From Geopseudomonas sagittaria (GTDB taxonomy: Bacteria > Pseudomonadota > Gammaproteobacteria > Pseudomonadales > Pseudomonadaceae), in the NCBI RefSeq assembly GCF_900115715.1, contig NZ_FOXM01000002.1, forward strand, positions 124,001-188,000: a DNA stretch of 64,000 nucleotides, read 5' to 3'. The position numbers were made by a program, and so were the translations under genes. This document shows positions 1 through 9,300 of the stretch, in pieces; position 1 is the first letter of the stretch; the number at the start of each line of letters is the position of its first letter. The notes under the pieces were generated by a model. The model did not search any database, had not been told where the DNA came from, and saw only the letters and a list, made by a program, of their open reading frames with translations.

Positions 1-2
1 CG

Positions 3-1133
3 CTGGTGGTGACGATGGACGGCGCCCGGCTGCAGGTGATCAGCGACGACCCCCGCCCTCTGCGCCTGTACGTCTCACCGGCCGACTCGGCGAGCCTGTA
101 CTACCAGGGCCAGATCCTCGGCGGCGTGGCGCTGATCGAGGCGCCGACCGACGACAAGGCACGGCTGACCACTGCGCATCTGGACACCATGCCGCCGTCC
201 GAGCTGCTGGTCAGCCACCATTCCGTGCTGGTCGGCGCCGTTGGGCGCTATGTGTTCCTCAGTGAACCGATGATGCCGCACCTGACCAACCCGGTGACGC
301 GCTTCTTCCAGTACGGCAGCGACGTGCAGGCGCTAGTGCCGACTGACTCCGGCGTGTTCGTGGTGCTGGCCGACCGAACCTACCACCTGACCGGCGTGGA
401 AACCGAGGCGCCGAGCCAGCGCCACATCGACAACATCGGCGGCCTGGCCGGCTCTGGCGTGGCCCTGCCCGACGGCACCGCGGCATGGTTCAGCCGGCAT
501 GGGCTGGTGATCGGCGGCAGCGACGGCAGCACCGCCGCACCCAGCCGGTCCCGGCACGCTCCCATGCAGGCCGAGCGCGCCGCCTGTGGCGTACTCGAGC
601 ACCAGGGCGTCATTCGCGTGGTGGCCTGCCTGCAGGGCGACGTGTGGGCCAACCCGCGCGCCCGGTTCTCGGATGCCCTGGAGGACGTGACCTATGCCGT
701 CGCGCTGGATACCGGCGCCGTCACCCTGTACCAGGGATTCGCCTTCGAGGGCTTCACCGGCCGCGACGGCGCATCCTTCGCCTGGAAGGCTGATGGCGTG
801 TACCGGCTTGGCGTGGTGGTCGACGAAGCAGCTCCGATTGATGCCCGTGCCGAGTTTCCGGCCACCGACTTCGGAACCAACGCCGTGAAGCGTCTGCAGA
901 CCGCGTGGCTGGCGCTGGACACCGACGGCCAGGCCACCCTGCAGGTCGCCGTGGATGGTGGCCCGCACCACCCCCATCGCGTGCTGGGAACCGCTGGCAC
1001 CCGCAAGGCGCCACTGGCGCGCGGCCTGCTCGGTCGCCGCTGGACCTTCACCCTGGAGCTGCTGGAGGCGAGCCATGCCGCCCTGGACAGTATCGAAGTC
1101 GAAGCCGGCGCCGCCCAGCGCCGCATCAAGTAA
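3..1133 (+). CDS. Phage virion-type protein, 5' end outside the window
   Basis: The frame is open from the first bases and no ribosome binding site precedes the first in-window start codons (GTG at 6, ATG at 15), so the gene very probably begins upstream. About 376 residues are visible. I recognise no named domain. The protein is rich in Gly, Ala, Val and Asp, with the alternating pattern of a beta-rich structural protein and no signal peptide or membrane segment. It lies 15 bp ahead of the next virion-type gene on the same strand and belongs to the late-gene block that ends with the giant polyvalent protein. A virion structural role is inferred from context only. Confidence 0.7.
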   Translation: MVVTMDGARLQVISDDPRPLRLYVSPADSASLYYQGQILGGVALIEAPTDDKARLTTAHLDTMPPSELLVSHHSVLVGAVGRYVFLSEPMMPHLTNPVTRFFQYGSDVQALVPTDSGVFVVLADRTYHLTGVETEAPSQRHIDNIGGLAGSGVALPDGTAAWFSRHGLVIGGSDGSTAAPSRSRHAPMQAERAACGVLEHQGVIRVVACLQGDVWANPRARFSDALEDVTYAVALDTGAVTLYQGFAFEGFTGRDGASFAWKADGVYRLGVVVDEAAPIDARAEFPATDFGTNAVKRLQTAWLALDTDGQATLQVAVDGGPHHPHRVLGTAGTRKAPLARGLLGRRWTFTLELLEASHAALDSIEVEAGAAQRRIK

Positions 1134-1148
1134 GCAGGAGTTCACCGC

Positions 1149-2708
1149 ATGTCTCTCGACGCACAAGCCTCGGCACTGATGACCCTGGCCAACTCCGCGC
1201 TCTCGCAGGCGTCCGACGTGGCCAGTCGCATCGTTCGCGTGGATGCCAACTTTTCCACCAACTTCTCGCACACCATCACCGATTCGACCCCCGCGCTGGC
1301 GCCCAGCACCGACCTTGCCAGCCTGGTCGGCACGCCGGTTGAGTTCAATTACACGGCGACCCTGCCGGCCGTGAGCGCGCCCAGCGACCCGAGCGCCCTG
1401 CTGGTGCCGGGCGCTGCGTTCGACCATGCGGTTTCTGCACCGAGCTTGGCGACTCCCGGCGATACCAGCCTGCTGCTGGGCACCGACCTGCGGTTCAATC
1501 ACACGGTCAGCACGCCAGCGGTGGCCAAGCCAGGCGCGCCTGTCGTGGATCTGGAGGGCGAGGTGGCCGAGTCCACCCTGGCGTGGCTGGACGGCCAGGC
1601 CGAGGTCTGGTTCACCCGCTTCTTCCCCGAGCTGGCGGCAGCCAACGCCAACAAGGACAAGCCCGAGCAGTGGTTGTGGGGCGTGATCAGCGGGACCGAC
1701 CCCTTCGGCATAGCGCCGGCCGCCTTCACCGCCATCTGGAACCAGGCCCGCGACCGCGAGTACCGGGCACGCAACAGCGCGTCCGACCAGATTCGCCAGG
1801 AGTTTTCGGCGCGCGGCTTCACCCTGCCGCCGGGCGCCATGGTCGGCGCCATTGCTCGCAGCGAGGAGGCCGCCGCCGATGCGATTGCGGGCGTCAACCT
1901 GGCGCAGATGATCCGCGAGTCGGAAATCAAGGTCGATCTGCTCAAGTTCGCCGAGGAGCAGGCGCTGCGCCTCAAGGCTGGCGTGATGCAGTCCCTGGCC
2001 GACTTCTACCGGCAGTGGATCAGCCTGCCCGACAAGAGCTATGAGAAGGGCCGCCTGCAGGTGGCCGCCTACGATTCCCTGCAGCGAGCGCTCGGCGACT
2101 ACTACCAAGTCGAGACTCGTTTCGAGGAACTGCGCATGAAGGCGGCCGAGCTGCGCGCCACCGGCGGCATCGAGGAGTCCAAGCTGCGCGTGTCGGCGTA
2201 CAGCACCATGAACGAGGCGCTGACCCGCTACCAGTCCGGTGAAATCAGCCTGGAGGAGTTGAAGCTGCGGGCTGAGCAACTGCGCTCGACTGGAGCACTG
2301 GAGGAATCGAAGCTCAAGGTATCCACCTACGGCGCCCTGCAGAATGCGATGAGCGATTACTACCGCATCCAGCGCGAGTACGAGGCGCTACGCGCCGATC
2401 TGGCCAAGGTCGGTGTAGATGCTGGCGCCGAGGTTGGGCGTCTCAAGGTGGCTGCCTACAGCGCTCTGCAGGGCGCACTGACCGCCTACCTCAACGGCAA
2501 GATCAGCATCGAGGAATTGAAGCTGAGCGCCAAGAAGCTGGCCGTCGACGGCGAGATTGCCGCTCAACGCAACAATGCCACTGTCACCGAGGGCACGGCG
2601 AGTTCGTGGAACGCCGCCTACGGGCATGCGGCCAACGCTTTCGCCGAGATTGCCGGCCAGGCTGCTTCTGCTGCCAGCACCCTCAACGCGCAAATCACCA
2701 GCGGCTAA
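1149..2708 (+). CDS. Phage structural protein with internal tandem repeats
   Basis: 519 residues; a GCAGGAG Shine-Dalgarno sequence at 1134-1140 supports the ATG at 1149. The N-terminal 130 residues contain about three Pro/Ala/Thr-rich units of roughly 24 residues with a recurrent F(N/D)(Y/H) core. Residues 301-472 are four exact-length 43-residue repeats with the core K/R-L-x-V-x-x-Y followed by an EEL segment; they are predicted to be helical and likely form a rod or coiled coil. The repeated helical body suits a tail, fibre or internal virion component. I do not recognise the family, so the function is inferred from context. Confidence 0.75.
   Translation: MSLDAQASALMTLANSALSQASDVASRIVRVDANFSTNFSHTITDSTPALAPSTDLASLVGTPVEFNYTATLPAVSAPSDPSALLVPGAAFDHAVSAPSLATPGDTSLLLGTDLRFNHTVSTPAVAKPGAPVVDLEGEVAESTLAWLDGQAEVWFTRFFPELAAANANKDKPEQWLWGVISGTDPFGIAPAAFTAIWNQARDREYRARNSASDQIRQEFSARGFTLPPGAMVGAIARSEEAAADAIAGVNLAQMIRESEIKVDLLKFAEEQALRLKAGVMQSLADFYRQWISLPDKSYEKGRLQVAAYDSLQRALGDYYQVETRFEELRMKAAELRATGGIEESKLRVSAYSTMNEALTRYQSGEISLEELKLRAEQLRSTGALEESKLKVSTYGALQNAMSDYYRIQREYEALRADLAKVGVDAGAEVGRLKVAAYSALQGALTAYLNGKISIEELKLSAKKLAVDGEIAAQRNNATVTEGTASSWNAAYGHAANAFAEIAGQAASAASTLNAQITSG
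2049..2564 (+). repeat. Four in-frame 129-bp (43-codon) tandem repeats
   Basis: Residues 301-343, 344-386, 387-429 and 430-472 of the surrounding protein align without gaps. Conserved positions include Leu3, Val5, Tyr8, a Leu or Met at 11 or 15, and an EEL/EAL triplet near 26-28. The DNA copies have diverged, so this is an old duplication and not a recent slippage tract. Confidence 0.8.
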
Positions 2709-2718
2709 GGGGCGCAGA

Positions 2719-4770
2719 ATGGCGCTGATCTTCCGGCCAGTCTCACGAAGGGCCGCGCTAATGCGGCCTTACGCGAAGCGCCTGGCAAACTCCCTGAGAA
2801 ATCGCAAGGGCGTCCGCACAATCGTTGTCGGCGGCTACATCATGCACGCGACCAGCGACGGCAAGAACGTAGTCGTCAAGGTGGTAAGCCCGCCACGGCT
2901 GGTCGGGTCAATTTCAAGCGAGTTCTACCACAAGCCCATCGAGGGGAAGCCTGTCGTCTGGACGACTTCTGTGAACCAGGAGGGGTGGCCGTACCAGGCC
3001 GAAGAAGGGAGTGAGGAGCCAAACCCAGACCTAACCGTAAAGCGCCCTGGAAACTCATTCTCAGCGGGCTACCTGGCATGGCAGAGCACCGGGCTTTTAG
3101 TGACCGGGGCCGTTCCTGCCGGGCTTGCTTCATCGGTTTTTGCCGGAGCATTCATTAAGGTATCAAGCTACACAAGCTATATCGCCGCCTTTCGATGCAC
3201 CGGAGCAATGGCGTCCGGATCTGCATACACCGGCCTGAACAACCATCAGCATATGATTTCGCACTCTAGCGGGATAAAAAACCCTGCAAGCGCAGGACTC
3301 ATCGCAATCTCCTGGCCTTTCATGGATGGATTTGGCCAGGGCGCTATTGCCGCCGGCGTTGAGTGGGGCGCCAGCAGCGGGATTCTTGTTGGCTCGGCAT
3401 TCAACAATGAGCCTTTCGGGGGAGATCATGCGGCCTGTTTCAGGTACAAGCTGAACAAGGCGGAAGGATCAAGCTATTACTCGGTCGTTGTTCAGCACCA
3501 AAAAGACTGGGCGGACTCTAGCCTGCTCGGCGTCGCCTGGGCAAAGAATGCCGGATTCAAGGTGTCGGATGAAGACCTTGAAACGGACCCTTCTGCCGCT
3601 GATGCCATGTTCATCCTTCACCGAAGGAGCAATCACCGCCAGGTGTCGACCGCCTACTTCATTGCGTCGAGCGAGGACACTACGCCATGTCCGCAGAGTC
3701 CAGAAGGCCATTGGGATGCTGGGCCAATATGCTCGGCGATAACCCGGTTCAAGGGCAATATGTGGGTATGGCCTAATGCCTATCACAGATGGCCCGAGGA
3801 GTCGTACTACCTCCCTGCCTACGACCATGAAACGGTGCTTGTGGTGTCGCACGCTGACGGCAGCACGGATGAGATTGAGCTATCCAACGGCACCACAGAT
3901 CCCACCGATATTACGCGGAGCAATGAAACAAGTTACCGGGCGGTATTTGGCGTCAGCACAGTCGACGGAAAGCCAAGACTCCTGTGCAGAGCGTACACGC
4001 CAGAGTTCATCATGACCCCGCCAGATCCCGGCGAGGTTGGCTTTATTGATCGGCCGATGTACCAGAAACAGTGTTACGAAAGCACAAACGGAACCGTCGA
4101 GGAGGAAATGGGGTCTGGCGTAATGATCCAGGCGGTATTCAGAGAGCCAACAAAGGGCAAGGTTACAGTAAAGCAATTCACCCCAGGCGAAGCATTTAAT
4201 GCTACCAAGTGGGTTCTTGTTGGTCCTGGCGGCGAGAAAGTCGAACTTGGCTTGGGTGGCAGCGCTCCAGTCTCTTACATCCAGGGCGAGGGAAAGATGC
4301 TGCCTTATTGTGCATACGCGCCAGGTCTTTTTGCTGTTGTTGTTGCGACACAGGGCGCACTCATTGATGGAGGCATCGAGGGTGGCGAATATGACAGCGA
4401 TTATCTCCCGATAAGCATCAAGGTGTTTTCGGCAAGCACTGGCGCGCAAGTCGCATCGTCTGGAACGCTTATGAGCGTATCCAGATCGGACATGGTTTTT
4501 CTAACCTGCGCAAAGGCCGGCAAGGTTGATCCTGATAGCGGAGCAATCACCGAGCATGCAACGCTATTCCTGACCGCCACGTCAAAGGTTGACCGCTATA
4601 CCCAGGGGGTTCCAACTTCGGCGCAGCTGTATGCAATAGAAAATCTTGGGGCGCCTAGAGTTGTTGCCAGCGCGCCGCCAGGGTCTGCGGTTTTCGATTT
4701 TGGCAGCCCGCTGGAGTCTGTGCGAGCAGGAGCGGTGCCGCGCTATGTTCCGCCGCAACCTCCGGCATAG
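2719..4770 (+). CDS. Phage virion-type protein of unknown function
   Basis: 683 residues from the ATG at 2719, 10 bp after the preceding stop, with a purine-rich AAGGGG at 2707-2712. The frame stays open further upstream, but that part overlaps the preceding gene and has no start signal. The N-terminus is very basic (many Arg and Lys in the first 40 residues); the rest is beta-rich, with Gly/Ser/Thr-rich stretches and no obvious membrane segment. From about 2800 to 4700 the codon use is clearly more AT-rich than in its neighbours, which suggests a different origin, as is common for receptor-binding or fibre-type virion genes. No domain recognised. Confidence 0.7.
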   Translation: MALIFRPVSRRAALMRPYAKRLANSLRNRKGVRTIVVGGYIMHATSDGKNVVVKVVSPPRLVGSISSEFYHKPIEGKPVVWTTSVNQEGWPYQAEEGSEEPNPDLTVKRPGNSFSAGYLAWQSTGLLVTGAVPAGLASSVFAGAFIKVSSYTSYIAAFRCTGAMASGSAYTGLNNHQHMISHSSGIKNPASAGLIAISWPFMDGFGQGAIAAGVEWGASSGILVGSAFNNEPFGGDHAACFRYKLNKAEGSSYYSVVVQHQKDWADSSLLGVAWAKNAGFKVSDEDLETDPSAADAMFILHRRSNHRQVSTAYFIASSEDTTPCPQSPEGHWDAGPICSAITRFKGNMWVWPNAYHRWPEESYYLPAYDHETVLVVSHADGSTDEIELSNGTTDPTDITRSNETSYRAVFGVSTVDGKPRLLCRAYTPEFIMTPPDPGEVGFIDRPMYQKQCYESTNGTVEEEMGSGVMIQAVFREPTKGKVTVKQFTPGEAFNATKWVLVGPGGEKVELGLGGSAPVSYIQGEGKMLPYCAYAPGLFAVVVATQGALIDGGIEGGEYDSDYLPISIKVFSASTGAQVASSGTLMSVSRSDMVFLTCAKAGKVDPDSGAITEHATLFLTATSKVDRYTQGVPTSAQLYAIENLGAPRVVASAPPGSAVFDFGSPLESVRAGAVPRYVPPQPPA

Positions 4771-4825
4771 CTTGCCTACTGCCGGCAGTCACATAGCCTC
4801 GGGGCACTCTCTACAGGAGCGCCCC

Positions 4826-6364
4826 ATGGCCATCAGCGACTACCCCGGCGATCTTCCGCAGCTCAAGCGTCGCCAAGAAATCATTGGCCAGGGCAGCGCC
4901 CCGGCCGGCATCGGCCTTACTCCCGAGCAAGCCAAGGCCCAGCGTGACGCCGAGTGGCGCAAGGGCTCCATCCAGCGTCAGCAGCAGTTCAAGCAGGGCG
5001 TGAGCGATGCCGTCGGCACGGCTGCCGGCTCGATTGCCAGCATCCCGTTGGGCATCGGCAAGGCGCTGGCCAATGCCAACGTCTACGACCGTCCGTTCGA
5101 CTACAGCACTCCCGCGAAAGAGGCTGCCAAGCCTGGCGCAACGCCGCGGCAGCAGGCCGGCGGCATCATGGCCTTCGACGCAGCGCAGCGCGCCACTGAC
5201 GCGGGCATTGCCTACGACAAGCAGATGCGCGCCATGCCCCGGCCATCCGCGCCCATCCCTGACACCTTGAAGGCGCCGAGCGGCGGCGTAGTCGCGTCAG
5301 GCGGTGCTGGCGGAATAACCGCAGATCCTTCCTCGCAGCAGTCTGCCGCGCAACCAGATGAGCAACCCGTCGCTGTCGAGCGCGGACAGTTTGGCGAGGT
5401 CGGCTATGGCGGGATCGTCGGGCGCGTGAATGCCGATGGCGTAGCCGAGTTCAGCAACCTGTCCGGCGACCAGCAGGCGGGCGCGGGACGGCAGTTCTCA
5501 GCGGGCGGCCTGCGTCCGCAGCGAGAGCGCGTGGATATTCCGGCAATCCCCGACGAGGATCGCCGCGCCATGCCACAAGGGCCTGCCGGATCGCGCAACC
5601 TGGCGTCCGGCAGCAATGTGCGCACGGATGCCGAGGAGTTCGCGCGACTGGGGTCTGCGGCCAACATCGGCAACGGTATCGGCACCTTTTCGCAAGGAGC
5701 CGCAGGCGATGCCGCATTGGCCGCCGAGCGCTTCGAGCGCGCCAACGCCGAGCGCGCCAAGACCATCGACATGCTCAGGCAGTACGAGCCGAGCGGCATA
5801 AGCGGTAATCGTGGGCCGATGACGCTGGACGATGCCCTGCAAGCTCGCCTTGGCCTGCGTCAGCGCGAGTCCGACCGCGCCGACCGCGAACTACGCCAGC
5901 GTGGCATCGAGGCCGGCATGGATCGCAGTCTGCGCGAGCGCGAGCTGACCGCCGCCGAGCAGCGCAACCAGCTGGAAGGCCAGCGTACTCAGCAGGAAAT
6001 CGAGGCAGGCGACATGACCCTGGCCCAGCAGCGGCGCGTGGAAGAACTGTCCGCTCGCATAGCTGATCCAGCCACGGACGCGGCCGAGCGCGAATCCCTG
6101 CTTCGCACCTACAGCCAGCTGACAGGCAAGAAACTCGACAGCGGCACCATCAAGCTCAAGCGAGCCAGCGCCGACCCGCTGACCGGAGCCAAAACCGAGG
6201 AGGAGTATCTGGCAGACGCCCGCACCGGGCGTCCGCTGGTGGATCAAGGGGGGCAGGGTAGCGCTGCCATCTCGAGTGACCAAAAGGCGATCGCCATCCG
6301 CGACAACCCGCAGCTGACCCGTGAGCAGAAGGTCGCCCAACTGAAAGCCCTGGGGTACAACTGA
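4826..6364 (+). CDS. Phage structural/internal protein, Gln/Arg-rich
   Basis: 512 residues. CAGGAG at 4814-4819 sits 6 bases before the ATG at 4826, so I reject the longer upstream extension. The N-terminal third is Ala/Gly-rich, with a hydrophobic Gly-rich stretch at about residues 55-75. The C-terminal half (about 330-430) is a highly charged Arg/Glu/Gln-rich coiled coil. The stop TGA overlaps the ATG of the next gene (TGATG), so the two are probably translationally coupled, which fits products needed together in the virion. No named family recognised. Confidence 0.7.
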   Translation: MAISDYPGDLPQLKRRQEIIGQGSAPAGIGLTPEQAKAQRDAEWRKGSIQRQQQFKQGVSDAVGTAAGSIASIPLGIGKALANANVYDRPFDYSTPAKEAAKPGATPRQQAGGIMAFDAAQRATDAGIAYDKQMRAMPRPSAPIPDTLKAPSGGVVASGGAGGITADPSSQQSAAQPDEQPVAVERGQFGEVGYGGIVGRVNADGVAEFSNLSGDQQAGAGRQFSAGGLRPQRERVDIPAIPDEDRRAMPQGPAGSRNLASGSNVRTDAEEFARLGSAANIGNGIGTFSQGAAGDAALAAERFERANAERAKTIDMLRQYEPSGISGNRGPMTLDDALQARLGLRQRESDRADRELRQRGIEAGMDRSLRERELTAAEQRNQLEGQRTQQEIEAGDMTLAQQRRVEELSARIADPATDAAERESLLRTYSQLTGKKLDSGTIKLKRASADPLTGAKTEEEYLADARTGRPLVDQGGQGSAAISSDQKAIAIRDNPQLTREQKVAQLKALGYN

Positions 6365-9300
6365 TGAGCGATATTGATTCCTTCCTGGATGGCTCCGGCG
6401 CAGCAGGCGGGTCCGACATTGATTCGTTCCTTGGACCTGAAGAGCCGAAGCAATCTGGTATTGCCCGCCGTGTGCTGGGCGATGGCGGCATCTCCCTGCT
6501 TAAAGGCGCCATTGCCGTGCCGGAAACAGCTGTCGGACTGGCTGACCTTGTAACCGGCGGGCGTGCCGGCAAAGCAGCCGAGGGTATCGGCTTCCGCCCG
6601 AAAGAGGCCAAGCAGATCCTCGACGACTACCTGAGCCCCGAGCAGAAGGCCGCGAACCAGCAGGTTGCTCAGGCTGACGGTTTCGTCGACAAGCTCGGCG
6701 CCATCGCCGAAAACCCGAGCGTCATCCCGCATGCAGTCGTCGAGTCGGCAGCCCCGATGCTGGCCGGCGGCGTGGTCGGCCGCGGAATTGCTGCCGTGGC
6801 TCCGAAGGTGTCGCCGCTGGTGGCTGGCGCCGTGGGCGAGGGTGCTGTCATGGCCGGCGGCGCTGCTGAACAGATCCGCCAACAGACGGACGATGGTCTG
6901 CTGACCGGCAAGCAGGCTCTGGCCGCCGCAGGAACTGGTCTGGCCGGCTCAACTATCGGCGGCCTGGGCGCCAAGGTTGGTCAGCGCCTCGGTCTCGGCG
7001 ATGTGGACACCGCGCTGGTGAACGGTACCCTTGGCGTATCGACCCGCTCCATGCCGGCCCGCATCGCTGGCGGTGCACTGGCCGAGGGTGCGCTCGAGGA
7101 GATGCCGCAGTCGGCCGCCGAGCAGGTGCTGCAGAACTACGCGCTGGACCGCGAGCTTGGCGAGGGTGTCGGCGGTGCCGCGGCCATGGGTCTGGTCACT
7201 GGTGGTGCGATGGGGGCCGGTTTTGGCGCTGTGTCGGGCCGCCGCCAGCCGGCCGAGGGAGGCCAGCCAGAGTCAGCCCAGCCGGTGACCGATCCGGACG
7301 AGCCCCCGCCGTTGGTTGTCAGCCGCGGTGCCGATGCCCCCGACTTCATCCAGCCAATCCCGACCGCCGAGAACCCTACACCGGTACCGGTCGAGCGCCC
7401 CGATCCGAGCAACGGTCCGTTGTCGGCGGCGGCCAGCATGCTGCCGCCGGCAAACCCGATCCCGGTGCTGGACATCGCGCGCATTGATCAGCAGCTTGGC
7501 CAGGGCGAGGTGCTGGCTGGCCACCAGCAGGAGCAGCAGGGCGCTCAGGCCCAGCAGGAGCAGTCTGCACCGTCCAGTCCGGAGGAGGCCCGCATCCGCG
7601 AGGCCATCGCCAACGTCGAGATGCGCGCCCGATTGGGCGGCATGAACCCGGTGCTCGCCCAGGAGCGTGCGCGGCTGAGCGGCCAGCTGCTGACCCTGCA
7701 ACAGGCTGCCGAGGAAGCGCAGCGCGCCAAGCCCGCTATCGGCGACCAACGCAGCGATTTCTTCGCCAGCCGCAACGGCTTCACCAGTCGCTCCCGCGAT
7801 CCGTGGGTGAATCCGGCGAACAACCGCAGCAGCGATCCCTATGACCGTTTCCCGGGTATCGACCAGGTACCGCCGCAGCCGCTGGAGGGTGAGCTGCTGA
7901 CTGACGCCAAGGCAGTGCCGCAGCAGTACCGAGAGGGGAGCATGACGCCGGTGCGCGACCCGCTGACCGGCGAGCTGTTGGGCGGTGACCTTCAGGCGCA
8001 GAGTCCGCGCCCGGGCCTGGCCCGGCAGGGCGAAACCCTCGAAGGCGAGGTACTGTCTCCGCGTCTCCAGCGCGCCCTGGCCACCACCTTCAAGAAGCGC
8101 GGCGCCGCCGAGCTGGCCCGCAACAGCCTCCCGGCACCCGAGCGTTATGCCGTTGAGGAGCAGGGCGGCACCTTCGCCATCCGCCAGTTGCCGCCAAAAG
8201 CGCCCAGCATCGCCGGACGGGAGATCGACGGCGAGTGGTCCGAGTTCGCCCAGGAGTCCGGCACCCTGGCGATTCCGCGCGCCGAGATGCCGCAGATCAA
8301 GGCCGAGCACCGCGGGGCGATGGTGAATTTCCTCAACGCCCGGGGCATCCAGCACGAGGAGCAGACGGTACCGGCCGCCAGCCTCAAGCCTACCCAGGCC
8401 GAGTTCTCCCGGGAGAAGGTGGCACAGGCCAAGGGCTTCTCCGGCGGCGACCGCGCCATCCTGGTGTCCAACGACGGCCATGTGCTCGATGGCCACCACC
8501 AGTGGCTCGCCAGGCGCGATGCCGGTGGGGACGTGCGGGTGATCCGCCTCCAGGCGCCGATCCGTGACCTGCTGCCGGCGGTGGCCGAGTTTCCCAGCGC
8601 CACGCAGGATGCCGGCGCCCAGCCCATGGACATCGGCCGCCAGCCCAAGGCCCCTAAGCGCGGCCAGCGCCGCAGCCTGGACCGCGACCGGGATTCGGTG
8701 GTCCAGGCGGCCATCCGTCTCGGCGGCATCACGACCCAGTGGAAGCAGGACACGACCGGCGACACCGTGGGCAACAAGAACATTCCCGGCGTCGGCGCGC
8801 TGTGGAGCGACAAGACCGGCACCAGCCTCGACGACATGGCCTCGCTGCTGGACCAGCACGGCTATGTGCCGGCCGGCGAGATGGAAAAGGATGGCGGCGT
8901 CTCCTGGCTGCAGGAGGCCATCCGCGACGAGCTGTCCGGCCGTCCACGCTATGCCGCCGATTCCGCCCGGCAGATCGAGGCAGCTGAACAGGAGTTGCTG
9001 AACCGCTATGCTGAGGCCGTCGCCCGGGCCATCGACGAGCGCGAGGCCGAGTACGCCCGCATCGAGGCCGAGTACGGCCCGGATGCCGCCGCTGACGCGC
9101 GATCCTTTGACGAGGCGATTGCCGCCCGTAGCGAACACATTGAAGGAGCCATTGAAGATGCCCGAGAACAGCAAGAAATCGTCATCGATGGCGAACTTGC
9201 CACCGAAGCCGACGCAACCCGCCGTGATGACCAGCTACGGCAGGCTGATGGCCGAGAAGGTCGCGCTGCAGGAGAAAATACTGGAGAGGCTTTCCAACTC

